A stretch of 64,000 nucleotides of DNA. Source: an uncultured Actinomycetes bacterium. Its GTDB lineage: Bacteria > Actinomycetota > Acidimicrobiia > Acidimicrobiales > SZUA-35. Shown piece by piece: positions 1-9,278 of this stretch. Position numbers and translations under genes: made by a program. The stretch's first letter is position 1. Every line of letters starts with the position of its first letter. The notes beneath the pieces were generated by a model. The model was not told the DNA's origin, searched no databases, and saw only the letters and a list, made by a program, of their open reading frames with translations. The stretch spans positions 7,247 to 71,246 of the forward strand of contig CADEDH010000011.1 of NCBI GenBank assembly GCA_902826025.1, given 5' to 3'.

Positions 1-995
1 GAGGCCTCGTCGAGACCGAGCCGCCGGCCGGCCCGCTCCAGCACCGCCATCGACACGTCGACCCCGAGGACGTAGCTCACCGACGGCTCCCGCACCAGCC
101 GCTGGAGGAGGCGGCCCTCCCCGCATCCGAGGTCGACCACCCGGCCGCCACCGGCGGCCACCACGGCCGCCGTGACCGCCCGAAGCCGCTGCTCGTTGAG
201 GCTGAGCGGCCGCTCCACCTCGGCCTCGGCCTCGTCGTTGATCCGGTCGATCAGGTCGCCGTCGGCCGCCGTGTCGTCGGCCAGGCGGGCCAGCGCCTCA
301 CGGACGAGGGCCCCCGATCGCAGGTAGCGGCGGGTGATCAGCTCCCGGTCGGGGTGCCCGCCCAACCAGGCCCCGCCCCGACGTAGCAGCTTGTCGATCT
401 CGTCCTGGCCGATCCAGTAGTGCTTGCGGTCGTCGAGCACGGGGAGCAGCACGAACAGGTGCTCCAGGGCCCGCCGCAGCTGGTGCTGGCCCCGCAGGCC
501 GAGGGCCAGGTAGCGGCTGTCACCCCAGCGGGGGAAACGGGGATCGAGGACCACGGGGGTGCAGCTCACCTCATAGCCGAGCGGCTCGAACAGGCGCCGG
601 GCCACCTCCATGCCGCCCCGCACCGGCACCGCCGGCAGCGCCACCTCGAGATCGAGCGGCCGTTCGACCAGCTCCGGACGCTGGGGGCAGGAGCCGGCCA
701 GGGCCGAGCCGTAGAGGCGGCCCAGGGCCACGCTCAGCATCGACGAGGCGGCGTAGGGCCGGTCGTTCACGTACGGTTCGAGACCGGCCGGGCCGCCGTC
801 CCGGCCCCGGGTGAGAGCCACGGGGTCGACGTCCACCAGCAGGGTGGCGGTGCAGCGCTCCGGAGTGGCCTCGGGATAGAAGACGTGGGCCCGCCCGAAG
901 GCCACGTCGACCGTGCGCACCCGGTCGGGGTGCTTGTGCAGAAGCCAACCGAGGTCGGTGGCGTCGGGTGTTGTCGACGTGATCGAGACGAGCAT
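1..995 (-). CDS. hen1: 3'-terminal RNA ribose 2'-O-methyltransferase Hen1 (C-terminus cut by window edge)
   Basis: Bacterial Hen1 methylates the 2'-OH at the 3' end of cleaved RNA during RNA repair, together with the Pnkp end-healing/ligase enzyme. The 331 visible residues begin MLVSITSTTPDATDLGWLLH, the typical start of the family, and cover the whole N-terminal domain (about 1-240). The start of the SAM-dependent methyltransferase domain follows, with motif I VVDLGCGEG at residues 286-294. The catalytic metal-binding Glu/His residues lie beyond the edge and cannot be checked. The pnkp partner would normally be next to it, which here means left of base 1. No clear Shine-Dalgarno precedes the ATG at 995; the homology-like start supports this choice. 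Confidence 0.9.
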   Translation of the reverse strand, partial: MLVSITSTTPDATDLGWLLHKHPDRVRTVDVAFGRAHVFYPEATPERCTATLLVDVDPVALTRGRDGGPAGLEPYVNDRPYAASSMLSVALGRLYGSALAGSCPQRPELVERPLDLEVALPAVPVRGGMEVARRLFEPLGYEVSCTPVVLDPRFPRWGDSRYLALGLRGQHQLRRALEHLFVLLPVLDDRKHYWIGQDEIDKLLRRGGAWLGGHPDRELITRRYLRSGALVREALARLADDTAADGDLIDRINDEAEAEVERPLSLNEQRLRAVTAAVVAAGGGRVVDLGCGEGRLLQRLVREPSVSYVLGVDVSMAVLERAGRRLGLDEA

Positions 996-1058
996 CGCCT
1001 GGTAGTACAGACCACAGACGGCCTCGATGCTCGTCACTTTCAAGGAAGAAGACACCGC

Positions 1059-2330
1059 ATGACCACCGACCCGCTCCCACCACCGCCGCTGCCAGCCCAC
1101 TCCCCCCGCCCACCCGATGCCCCCACCGCTCTCGACGGCATCCGGGTGGTCGACTTCAGCCATTTCCTGGCCGGTCCGCTGGCCACGATGCTGCTGGCCG
1201 ACCTGGGGGCCGACGTGATCAAGATCGAGAAGCCCGACGGCGGCGACGACTTCCGCACCTTCCGGCCCCGGATCGGGCCCGACGACGACGTCAGCGCGGC
1301 GTTCGTGTGGGCCAACCGAAACAAGCGCAGCATCACCCTCGACCTCAAACGGCCCGAGGGCCGTCAGGTGGCGCTCGACCTGGCCGTCACGGCCGACGTG
1401 GTGGTGGAGAACTTCTCGGCCGGGGTGATGACCTCCCTCGGCCTGGATCACGCCACGCTGTCGGCTCTCAACCCCCGCTTGATCTACTGCGCCGTGTCGG
1501 CCTACGGCCGGTCCGGCCCCGACGCCGACCGGCTCGGCTTCGACCCGATCGTCCAGGCCGAGACCGGCTTCATGTCGCTCACCGGGCCACCCGACGGCGA
1601 ACCCACCCGATCGGGCCCGGCGATCATGGACATGAGCACGGGCATGATGGCGTGCAACGCCGTGCTGGGGGCGCTCGTGGCCCGCCACCGCCACGGCCTC
1701 GGCCAGTACCTGGAGGTGTCGCTGTTCGACACGGCCACCCTCATGCTCGGCTTCCACGCTGCCAACTACCTGGTGACCGGCGTTCCCCACCGGCGGACGG
1801 GCAACACCAGCTCGGATGCCGCCCCCGTTGGCGTGTTCCACACCGCCGACGGCCCGCTCTACCTGGCCGTGGCGAGCGACCGCATCTTCCGCCGGCTGGC
1901 CACCGAGGTGCTGGGCCGGCCCGATCTGGCCGCCGATCCCGACTTCGCCGAGGCGACGTCCCGCGTGCCCAACCGGTTCCGCCTGGCCGCCGAGTTGGAG
2001 GCGGTGCTGGCCACCGCCCCCCGCCAGCACTGGCTCGACCGGCTCCGGGCGGCTGGCGTGCCGGCCGGTGCCGTCCGCACCCTCGACGAGGGCATGGGGT
2101 CAGCCGAGATGGCGGGCCGGGGCACGCTCAGCCGGATCGATCATCCGACGCTGGGCCCGGTACCCAACATGGCCCCGCCGTTCCGCTTGGCCGGCACCCC
2201 CGTGGTCGACCCCGTGGCCGCTCCCACCGTGGGCCAGCACACCGACGAGATCCTGGCCGACGTCCTCGGCTACGGCCCTCAGGAGATCGCCGCCCTCACC
2301 GAAGCCGGCGCCTTCGGCCCCGCCGACTGA
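1059..2330 (+). CDS. CaiB/BaiF family (class III) CoA transferase
   Basis: The 423-residue product should move CoA between carboxylic acids in the cytoplasm; the substrate cannot be read from the sequence. Family marks are the N-terminal LDGIRVVDFSHFLAGP segment, the ADLGADVIKIEKP strand-loop, RNKRSITLDLK, and the region around MDMSTG, where Asp191 matches the catalytic aspartate that forms the acyl-anhydride. Length is usual for the family (about 400). The ATG at 1059 has an AAGGAAGA ribosome site and is preferred over a much longer in-frame extension overlapping hen1. It is divergent from hen1 and converges, with only 7 bp between stops, on the coiled-coil gene. The first 20 residues are Pro-rich and probably disordered. 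Confidence 0.88.
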   Translation: MTTDPLPPPPLPAHSPRPPDAPTALDGIRVVDFSHFLAGPLATMLLADLGADVIKIEKPDGGDDFRTFRPRIGPDDDVSAAFVWANRNKRSITLDLKRPEGRQVALDLAVTADVVVENFSAGVMTSLGLDHATLSALNPRLIYCAVSAYGRSGPDADRLGFDPIVQAETGFMSLTGPPDGEPTRSGPAIMDMSTGMMACNAVLGALVARHRHGLGQYLEVSLFDTATLMLGFHAANYLVTGVPHRRTGNTSSDAAPVGVFHTADGPLYLAVASDRIFRRLATEVLGRPDLAADPDFAEATSRVPNRFRLAAELEAVLATAPRQHWLDRLRAAGVPAGAVRTLDEGMGSAEMAGRGTLSRIDHPTLGPVPNMAPPFRLAGTPVVDPVAAPTVGQHTDEILADVLGYGPQEIAALTEAGAFGPAD

Positions 2331-2337
2331 AACAAAC

Positions 2338-4257
2338 TCAGTTGAAGCCGGAAAGGTGGACGTCGCCGCGGGTGTGGGCGGCGTGGACGAGACCCTCGAT
2401 CGGTGTGATCACCACGATCTGGCGGTCGGCGGCCAGGGCCACCAGGCGGTCGACGCTCTCGGTGAGCATGGCCCCGGCACCGGGTGCTGCCTGGTCGAGG
2501 TCCACGTCGAACAGCACCACGATCGGCGACGACGGGTCGCCGTCGGCTTCGGCGATCGCCGCTTCCAGCAGCCCGCTCGGGGTGGTGGCGTCACCGGCTC
2601 GGTCCCGCTCCTGGCGGGTCCGGCCCGTGAGATCGGTCAGCTCCCCTTCCAGGGTCTGAATCAGATCCAGCGCCACGAGTACCCGCTGATCCCGGCTCAG
2701 CTCTCCCGCCAGACGGTTCCGCAGGTCGGTGAGCTCGGCCATGACCCCGTCGTACATCCGCTCGATCCGGATCAACTCCCCGGCCACCACGCCCAGGGAC
2801 CCGTGGCGGGCCACGGCCTCCGGGTCGAAGCCGGCGAGCCGTTGCCGGAGCTCGGCCAGCTCGGCATCGAGGGCATCGGCCGGAGCGTTGTGCTGGTAGG
2901 CCGCCTCCAGCATCCCGTAGGCCACGCCCACCGGATCGTCGGTCGGCTCGCAGCCGCACTCCACCAGCACGTCGATCAGGTCACCCCACGCCGCCGGCGT
3001 CTGGCGGATGGACCGCAGCGCCGCCGCCACGTCGTCGCCGGCGTCGATGTCGCCGAACCGGGTAGCCACTTCCACCGCCAGCGCGTCGGCCTCATCGAGT
3101 AGGGCCCGGCGGGCCGCCGAGGGCGACATGCTCGCCTCCACCTCGGCGATCATCTTGCGGATGGCGTTGACCTTCTGCAGGGCGGCCTGGCGCCGGGACA
3201 CGGCGGCGGCCAGCGGGTCGAGCGCGCCGGCCAGCAGGTACTCCGAGTAGCTCTGGAACCCGAAGCGGGCCAGGAGTGCCGCCTCCCGGCTGTGAGCGTC
3301 GTCCTCGTCGCTGCGGCGGGCACCGAAGCGGCCGCCCCGTTCCTCGGCCTCTTCGGCTGCGGTGTGGAGCCGGTCGATCTCCTCCCGGTCGGCCGCCGTG
3401 GGCCGGGGCCGGTTCACCTCTTCGTCGGCTTCGGCCAGCGTGGCCTCCGCCGTCCGCAGTTTGGCCTGGAGCTCCTGGAGCTGGCCGATGAGCGGGTGGC
3501 GGGGCTCGGTGGCATCGAGGCTGGCCTCGGCGTCGAGCAACCGCTCCCACCGGGTGGCCAGCGCTTCGGCGTCGGGATCGATCGGCAGCTGTGAGGAGTC
3601 GATGGCGGCCAAGGCCTCGTAGGCCTGACGCAGGGCGCTCACGTCGATCGTGGTGTGCCCCCGTCGGTCGATCTCCAGAGAGGCGATACGGCGGTGCAGA
3701 CCGACGATGGAGCGGGACTCGGGCGAGGAGGCCAGGGTGGCGGCGTGCGCCCCCAGGATGGTCTTCAGCTCGTCCCGTCGCTGCTCGGCCCCCCGGGCGG
3801 CGGCCCCGGTCTCGGCCAGTGCCTCGCTCAGCTCGGCCACATAGGCCGGCACGGCCGCCCGGGCATCCTCGAGCTGCTCGCTCAGCTCCAACACCCGGGC
3901 CCCGTCGCCCACGGTCAGGGTTCCCGACACCCGCACGAGGCGGAACGGCGGGATGGCGGCCTCGGGACCGGCCTCGGCCGGCGCAGAGGCGTAGAGGTTC
4001 GGCAGCTGCCAGGCCAGCGACCGCTCGAGCGCGTCGGCGCTCACCCGGGCCCGGTCCGGCTGGGCCCACACCACAGTCAGGCCGCGGGGGCTCAGCGCCG
4101 CCACCGTCTGGTCGGGATGGCGGAGCGTGCCCAATGCCCCGCCCGAGATCACGCTTTCGGTCACGCCGTCCATCACCTCCCCTGTCGACCGGACAGGTCC
4201 GGCCGTGAGCGGAGCGCTCGATTCCGGGAGGGTGGGGCTCGGATGGGGGGCAGTCAC
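2338..4257 (-). CDS. large coiled-coil protein, last gene of the conservon; SMC-like C-terminus possible
   Basis: I do not recognise a named family. The 639-residue product is rich in Ala, Glu, Leu and Arg, with long heptad-like stretches between about residues 140 and 570. No membrane segment or signal peptide is seen. Its C-terminus has a hydrophobic strand ending in acidic residues (PIVVLFDVDLD), then a helix and IVVITP, which resembles the Walker B/D-loop/switch layout of SMC-type ATPases. No Walker A is present at the N-terminus, so ATPase activity is doubtful. It starts 18 bp after the GTPase stop in the same direction and is probably cotranscribed with it. The start is uncertain: GTG at 4257, or ATG at 4173 just after GGGGAGG. 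Confidence 0.6.
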   Translation of the reverse strand: MTAPHPSPTLPESSAPLTAGPVRSTGEVMDGVTESVISGGALGTLRHPDQTVAALSPRGLTVVWAQPDRARVSADALERSLAWQLPNLYASAPAEAGPEAAIPPFRLVRVSGTLTVGDGARVLELSEQLEDARAAVPAYVAELSEALAETGAAARGAEQRRDELKTILGAHAATLASSPESRSIVGLHRRIASLEIDRRGHTTIDVSALRQAYEALAAIDSSQLPIDPDAEALATRWERLLDAEASLDATEPRHPLIGQLQELQAKLRTAEATLAEADEEVNRPRPTAADREEIDRLHTAAEEAEERGGRFGARRSDEDDAHSREAALLARFGFQSYSEYLLAGALDPLAAAVSRRQAALQKVNAIRKMIAEVEASMSPSAARRALLDEADALAVEVATRFGDIDAGDDVAAALRSIRQTPAAWGDLIDVLVECGCEPTDDPVGVAYGMLEAAYQHNAPADALDAELAELRQRLAGFDPEAVARHGSLGVVAGELIRIERMYDGVMAELTDLRNRLAGELSRDQRVLVALDLIQTLEGELTDLTGRTRQERDRAGDATTPSGLLEAAIAEADGDPSSPIVVLFDVDLDQAAPGAGAMLTESVDRLVALAADRQIVVITPIEGLVHAAHTRGDVHLSGFN

Positions 4258-4275
4258 GGAAGATGCCGCCGGCGC

Positions 4276-4875
4276 TCAGACGCGGGCCGGGTCACCCGTC
4301 GGTGCCCCGGTCTTGCGGCTCACCAACACGTTGAGCAAGGTGAGCAGGCCCGCCTTGGCCGACCCGCGGTCGCGGGCGTCGATCGACACGATCGGCACGT
4401 GGTCCGAAATCGACAGAGCGTCACGCACCACGGCCTCGGGGTACTGCACCGCCGGGTCGAAGACGTTCATCGCCACCACGAACGGGATCGAGCGGTTCTC
4501 GAAGTAGTCCACGGCGTCGAAGCAGTCGTCGATGCGGCGCAGGTCCACCAGCACCATGGCCCCGATGGCCCCGTTCACCAGGTCGTCCCACATGAACCCG
4601 AACCGGTCCTGGCCCGGAGTTCCGAAGAGATACATGATCAGCGACCGGTCGATCGTGATGCGCCCGAAGTCCATGGCCACGGTGGTGGTCGTCTTCCGGT
4701 CGATCTTGGAGGTGTCGTCGATCCCGATCGAGGCCGACGTCATCTTGGCCTCGGTCCGCAACGGAGGCACCTCGGACAACGAGCCGACGATCGAGGTCTT
4801 GCCGACCCCGAAACCACCGGCGATCACGACCTTCAAGGCGCGCGGTGGCGCACTGGATGATGCGTTGGGGGACAT
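4276..4875 (-). CDS. conservon Ras-like GTP/ATP-binding protein (CvnD type)
   Basis: A small 199-residue GTPase of the MglA/CvnD type, thought to act as the switch of the conservon signalling module. The P-loop GGFGVGKTS lies near residues 20-28. The switch II/G3 region is FGTPGQDRF. The guanine-specificity motif is altered to NVFD in place of the usual NKxD, as is common in conservon GTPases. SVPPLRTE-type switch I and IDRSLIMYLFGT strands fit the family. It follows the DUF742 gene by 68 bp and precedes the coiled-coil gene, all in one direction. The ATG at 4875 is chosen because it leaves a short tail before the P-loop; no strong ribosome site is seen. Confidence 0.9.
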   Translation of the reverse strand: MSPNASSSAPPRALKVVIAGGFGVGKTSIVGSLSEVPPLRTEAKMTSASIGIDDTSKIDRKTTTTVAMDFGRITIDRSLIMYLFGTPGQDRFGFMWDDLVNGAIGAMVLVDLRRIDDCFDAVDYFENRSIPFVVAMNVFDPAVQYPEAVVRDALSISDHVPIVSIDARDRGSAKAGLLTLLNVLVSRKTGAPTGDPARV

Positions 4876-4943
4876 GGCGTGACGGTTCCTCTACTTGGTT
4901 TCGGGGGACTGGAGGGGCGGCGTGTCGTTCGCCTGACGGGCGG

Positions 4944-5282
4944 TCACAGGTGCTTCACCGCGTCGATGACGCGCAGCAGGGTGTCGATGTCGAGATCGTC
5001 GGCTGTGGAGGACTCGGTGTGGATGTCGACCCAGCCCTCCTCAGACAGCTCCTCGAGGAGAACGCGGACCACACCCAGCGGTAGCGAGAGCCGGGCCGCC
5101 ACCTCCACCAGGGCCATCGGGTTGGCCACCTCGTCCACGACGGCCCGCCGTTCGTGGCGCAGAGCCGGCGTCGGCGCTTGGCGGGCCACGACCATGGCCT
5201 CCAACGGGAAGTCCGAGCGGGTCTTGCCGGCGGTGATGAAGTAGGGGCGAGGCTTCAACCGGTTGTCGTCCTCGTAGGCCAT
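4944..5282 (-). CDS. DUF742 protein (CvnC type)
   Basis: A 112-residue conservon component with the DUF742 layout: RPYFITAGKTR near residues 12-22, then a predicted winged-helix-like core with EVANPMALVEVAARLSLPLG and VVRVLLEELSEEGWVDIH. The family always sits with roadblock and Ras-like genes in actinobacteria and is believed to assemble with them at the membrane; its biochemistry is not settled. Here it lies 73 bp after the roadblock gene and 68 bp before the GTPase gene, in the same direction, so operon membership is likely. Length is normal for the family. Confidence 0.88.
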   Translation of the reverse strand: MAYEDDNRLKPRPYFITAGKTRSDFPLEAMVVARQAPTPALRHERRAVVDEVANPMALVEVAARLSLPLGVVRVLLEELSEEGWVDIHTESSTADDLDIDTLLRVIDAVKHL

Positions 5283-5355
5283 CGCTGAGCTTTCTGTCCG
5301 TCGTTGGTTGGAGTGCAGGGAAAGGGTTCGGCTGGGCGGCGGGTATGACGCCGGT

Positions 5356-5787
5356 TCAGAACGAGGTAAGTGCCTGGTTCTTGAGCTCGATGATCAGCGC
5401 CGGGGACAGCGCCGAGGCCGTCCGCTGGCACAGCAGCGCCATCTCGTAGGCCACCATGCCCATGTCGCAGCTCTTGGCGGCCAGGACGCAGAGGGACGCA
5501 CCGAGGCTGATGGCCGTACCGAACAGGTAACCGCCGCTCATCTCGATCACGATCTGCTCCACCTCGCCCCGGTCGAACCGGTCTGCCACCCCGATGCCGA
5601 GGGCCTGGAGGCCTGACATCACGGCCGACAGCTGCTCGCCGTCGTCGCGGCTCACGGAGGAGGAGGACGCCAGCAGGAGCCCGTCGGAGCTGACGGCCAC
5701 GGCGTGTTCCACGCCGGCTGTCTCGTCGGCGAACCGCTTGAGGATCCAGTCGAACTGGCGGGCCTCGGTAAGGGTGTCGGTTGTCAT
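5356..5787 (-). CDS. roadblock/LC7 domain protein (CvnB type)
   Basis: A 143-residue roadblock/LC7 protein. Family features are FDWILKRFADETAGVEHAVA, SSDGLLLASS near residue 35, the LSAVMSGLQALG helix, and the GGYLFGTAI / GASLCVLAAKSCDMGMVAYEM strands and helix. Roadblock proteins act as dimeric partners or GTPase-activating-like regulators of the adjacent Ras-like protein. The ATG at 5787 lies one base after the kinase stop codon (TGA-C-ATG), so translation is almost certainly coupled to the sensor kinase. Length is typical. Confidence 0.92.
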   Translation of the reverse strand: MTTDTLTEARQFDWILKRFADETAGVEHAVAVSSDGLLLASSSSVSRDDGEQLSAVMSGLQALGIGVADRFDRGEVEQIVIEMSGGYLFGTAISLGASLCVLAAKSCDMGMVAYEMALLCQRTASALSPALIIELKNQALTSF

Positions 5788-5788
5788 G

Positions 5789-7789
5789 TCAGTTGGTCTC
5801 CTCGTCGGTGGAGGTCTCGCTGTCGGAGGGTGCTGGATTCTGCGCGGCCTGCTGTCGGCCGGCGGCGAACGAGCTGAACCGGTCCCGAACGCTCTCGGCG
5901 TTGCGGCCTGAGCCGTCCGAGGAGCGGTTCCCGGACCGCTGGGTCTTGGCCAGCGACGAACCCGACTGCCGCTTGCGGAGCCCGAACGACTCGGCCAGCG
6001 ATGACGGATCGGCGGTGGCCGCCAGGCCGACCGCGGCGCCGGTTGGCTCCGGCTCGGTGATCGCCGCCACCGACGGCTGGTCGATGGCCCGAGCGGCGGC
6101 GATCGTCACGTCGCCGACGACCGGCTCGGGGGAGACCGCTGCGGCACTGAAGGCGGGAACGGTCTCGGGCCCGAGTTCGGCCCGGGGCTCGGCCTCGGCC
6201 GGAACTTCCGCCGCCACGGCATGGGGCGCCCGGTTCAGCTTGCGGCCCAGCGCCAGCCGGTCGTCTCGATCGGTGATCTCGCCCCCGGCCAGGAGCTCGT
6301 TGGGCAGCGTGATCACGGCGGTCAGACCCCCACCGTCGCGGGTTTCGAGACGGACCTCGGCTCCGAGGCGAGCGGCCAGACGCCCGACCACGAAGTGACC
6401 CAGCTTGGTCGCCTCGTTGACCTGGACCTGTCCGCTGAGGCGCCGGTTGGCCTCGGCCAGCTCGTCGCCCGCCAGACCGATGCCCTTGTCGTTGACCGCC
6501 ACCGTGCAGCCATCGCTGCTGAGCGCCACGGTGACCGTCACGTCAGTGTCGGGGCTCGAGTTCCGGACTGCGTTCTCCAGCAACTCGGCGAACAGGTGAA
6601 CCAGCTCCGGGGCGTACTGACCGTCGAGGTCGACTCCATCATCGATGCCGATCTTCACCCGCTGGTACTGCTCGATCTCCGAGGCCGCAGCTCGCATGAC
6701 GTCGTCGAGAGCGACCGGTCCGCGCCGCTTGCGCAGCGGCTGCCGGTCGGCCAGGACCAGCAGGCTCTCGGCGTTGCGGCGCATCCGGGCCGCCAGGTGG
6801 TCGATCTTGAACAAGGTGTCGAGTACCTCGGGATCGTCCTCGCCCTTCTCAGCCGACTCGATCAGCTGGATCTGGCGGGACAGCAGGTTCTGGTTGCGGC
6901 GGCCGAGGTTCACGAAGTTGTCCTGGGCTGCCCGGCGCAGGTCGGCCTGGGCCTTGGCCATCTCGACGGTCTCCATGATCACCGAGTTGAAGGCCCGGGT
7001 GGCCTCGCCCAGCTCGTCGTTCCCGGTCTCTCCCAGCTCCTCGGTGCCGATCGAGACATCGCCGCTCTCCCGGATGCGTTCCACCATCGCCGGGAGGGTG
7101 ACGGTGGCGGTATGGACGACCTTGCGGACCGGACGGATGATCGACAGGGCCACCAGCGCCCCGGCCAGCGCCGTGGTGGCCACTGCGGCGGCGACAGCCA
7201 CCAGGAGCTGGGTCGACCGGCTCTCGACCAGCGCCTTGGCGCTCGTCTCGGCCACCTGCACGTCTTCGCTGGCGAGCACGACGACGCGCTCGATGGCGGT
7301 CCGGTGCTCCTCGTAGGCGACCCTCAGCTCGTTGTTGGCCAATGACTGGGCGGTGGCCTGGTCACCGGCATCGAGAGCGGGAAGGAACTGCTCCTCGACC
7401 AGCTTGTAGAACTCACGGGCCGGCTCCTGGGAATCGACCTTGAGCGACTGGTTGAGGTCGGGATCGGTCACGGCCTCGACGTAGAACTGCTGGCGCTCGT
7501 CGTAGGCAGCCCGCAGGTCGGCCAGCCGCCACCGCAGCACCGACTCCATGTTCGGGTCGGTGTTGTAGGCCAACTCCTGCACGGTCAGATAGGACTCGAC
7601 GATGAACGCCGGCGGCGGCAGCACGTCGGCGATCAGCCGCTCCGAGTCAATCACCTCGTTATAGGCGTCACCGCCCACCTTCACGGTGTTGAAGGTGAGA
7701 AGGCTGGTGACCGCCAAGCCCAACAAGGTGACCATGGAGATCATGACGAAGACGATCACCTTGGTCTTCATCGAAAGCAGACGGGACAT
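5789..7789 (-). CDS. nitrate/nitrite-sensing-domain sensor histidine kinase (CvnA type)
   Basis: The 666-residue membrane sensor heads the conservon. It has an N-terminal membrane segment (about residues 9-30), an extracellular helical NIT-like sensor (about 35-200), a second membrane segment (VAVAAAVATTALAGALVALSII), HAMP-like linker, a DHp-like region with DHLAARMRRNAESLLVL, and a HATPase domain with N box HLFAELLENAVRNSS and G1 box VNDKGIGL. As in other conservon kinases the H-box is atypical, so autophosphorylation is not assured. The C-terminal 150 residues are Pro/Ala/Glu-rich and low complexity. The ATG at 7789 has GGAGG 8 nt upstream and is preferred over the longer form beginning at 7906. 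Confidence 0.92.
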   Translation of the reverse strand: MSRLLSMKTKVIVFVMISMVTLLGLAVTSLLTFNTVKVGGDAYNEVIDSERLIADVLPPPAFIVESYLTVQELAYNTDPNMESVLRWRLADLRAAYDERQQFYVEAVTDPDLNQSLKVDSQEPAREFYKLVEEQFLPALDAGDQATAQSLANNELRVAYEEHRTAIERVVVLASEDVQVAETSAKALVESRSTQLLVAVAAAVATTALAGALVALSIIRPVRKVVHTATVTLPAMVERIRESGDVSIGTEELGETGNDELGEATRAFNSVIMETVEMAKAQADLRRAAQDNFVNLGRRNQNLLSRQIQLIESAEKGEDDPEVLDTLFKIDHLAARMRRNAESLLVLADRQPLRKRRGPVALDDVMRAAASEIEQYQRVKIGIDDGVDLDGQYAPELVHLFAELLENAVRNSSPDTDVTVTVALSSDGCTVAVNDKGIGLAGDELAEANRRLSGQVQVNEATKLGHFVVGRLAARLGAEVRLETRDGGGLTAVITLPNELLAGGEITDRDDRLALGRKLNRAPHAVAAEVPAEAEPRAELGPETVPAFSAAAVSPEPVVGDVTIAAARAIDQPSVAAITEPEPTGAAVGLAATADPSSLAESFGLRKRQSGSSLAKTQRSGNRSSDGSGRNAESVRDRFSSFAAGRQQAAQNPAPSDSETSTDEETN

Positions 7790-8063
7790 CAGATGAGCCT
7801 CCGAGCTCGGGCGCTGGTGGTCAGAACCATGACCCCGGGAGAGTCGACAGCTGAGACCGCCGCCTTTAGAAGATCGGGCCGGACGGTGCCTCCTCATCGC
7901 GATCATTCATCTGAAATGCATGCGGTCGTCCACTTGATCTAAATGTCGAACTCAGTGGTGCCGAAAGGACCGGCTGGTGAGTTGAGAGCGCCGGCGCGTG
8001 CCGGTGACCTGTCGCCGGAAAGCAACCGAGAAGCCGCCCCGGCGGCCCACTGAGAGGAAACCA

Positions 8064-9191
8064 ATGACCATGTCGAACCGCAGGGGCCGCTGGCGGCGGC
8101 TGTTAGTCATCCCGCTCCTTCTTTCGTTGCTCGCTGCCGCCTGCGGCAGCTCCACCGACAACGGGAGCGAGCCCGAGGGCCTGACCGACGGCCCGATCAA
8201 GGTGGCCTTCGTGTACGTGGGTCCGATCGGTGACGCCGGCTGGACCCGTCGCCACGACGAGGGGCGCAAGGAGCTGGAGCAGGCGCTGGGCGCCAAGGTC
8301 GAGACCACCTACGTGGAGAACGTGCCGGAGGGCGACGAGGCCGAGGAAGTGTTCGAGCGCCTGGCCCAAGAGGGCAACAAGGTGATCTTCGGCACCTCGT
8401 TCGGCTACGGCGACCCGATGCTGGCCGTGGCCGCCCGCCACCCCGAGACGGTCTTCATGCACGCCACGGGTTACAAGACGGCGGCCAATCTGGGCACGTA
8501 CTTCGGGGCGGCCGAGGAGGCCCGCTACCTGTCGGGCATGGCCGCCGGCGCCATGACCAAGTCCAACGTCATCGGGTACGTGGCGGCCTTCCCCATCCCC
8601 GAGGTGCTCCGCGGCATCGACGCGTTCACCCTGGGCGCTCAGCGCGTCAACCCCGACGTGACCGTCAGGGTCGAGTGGACCTCCACCTGGTTCGATCCGG
8701 TCAAGGAGAAGACAGTGGCCCAGTCGCTCCTCGACGCCGGGGCCGACGTGATGGCCCAGCACCAGGACACCCCCTCCGCCGGTGAGGCGGCCCAGGCCGC
8801 CGGCGGCTACTGGGTTGGCTACAACGACGACCTGTCCCGCTTCGCTCCCAAGGCGTGGCTGACCGGCCCGGTGTGGAACTGGGGTCCGTTCTACATCCGC
8901 ACGGTCGAGCAGGTGCTGGACGGGACCTGGAAGAGCGAGCAGTACTACGGCGACATGGCCGACGGCCTGGTGACCCTGGCCCCGGTCTCCAGCTCGGTTC
9001 CGGCCGACGTCCAGGCCGAGATCGCCGAGGTCAGCCAGCAGATCGTCGATGGCACGTTCGCCCCCTTCACCGGGCCCATCCGCAAGCAGGACGGCACCCA
9101 GGTGTACGCCGACGGTCAGGTGGCGGAGTTGGGCGAGCTCCTGTCGCTCGACTACTTCGTCGAAGGCGTCGAGGGAACGATCGAGAGCTGA
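8064..9191 (+). CDS. BMP-family ABC transporter substrate-binding lipoprotein (orphan)
   Basis: A 375-residue extracellular lipoprotein of the BMP/PnrA-Med family, whose members bind nucleosides or related solutes for ABC import. The signal peptide is RRGRWRRLLVIPLLLSLLAAAC, with lipobox LAAAC and the lipidated residue at Cys27. The core shows KVAFVYVGPIGDAGWTRRHDEG, the opening strand and loop of the family, followed by YLSGMAAGAMTKSNVIGYVAAFPIPEVLRGI. The ATG at 8064 has GAGAGGA upstream, and a second in-frame ATG follows at 8070. No permease or ATPase gene is next to it, so its transporter must be elsewhere, or it works as a sensor. Confidence 0.9.
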   Translation: MTMSNRRGRWRRLLVIPLLLSLLAAACGSSTDNGSEPEGLTDGPIKVAFVYVGPIGDAGWTRRHDEGRKELEQALGAKVETTYVENVPEGDEAEEVFERLAQEGNKVIFGTSFGYGDPMLAVAARHPETVFMHATGYKTAANLGTYFGAAEEARYLSGMAAGAMTKSNVIGYVAAFPIPEVLRGIDAFTLGAQRVNPDVTVRVEWTSTWFDPVKEKTVAQSLLDAGADVMAQHQDTPSAGEAAQAAGGYWVGYNDDLSRFAPKAWLTGPVWNWGPFYIRTVEQVLDGTWKSEQYYGDMADGLVTLAPVSSSVPADVQAEIAEVSQQIVDGTFAPFTGPIRKQDGTQVYADGQVAELGELLSLDYFVEGVEGTIES

Positions 9192-9203
9192 TCCACCCGG
9201 TGA

Positions 9204-9241
9204 GGAGCGGGCCCGCGGCAACCGCCCGGGTCCGCTCCTTT
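9204..9241. terminator. bidirectional intrinsic terminator between convergent binding-protein genes
   Basis: GGAGCGGGCCCG (from 9204) pairs with CGGGTCCGCTCC, followed by TTT. The 12-bp stem has one G-T pair and a loop of about 12 nt, placed just after the BMP gene stop and before the stop of the convergent gene. Confidence 0.75.
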
Positions 9242-9278
9242 CGCGTTCCGGGCACCGGGGGCCCCGGCCTGAGCCCCG

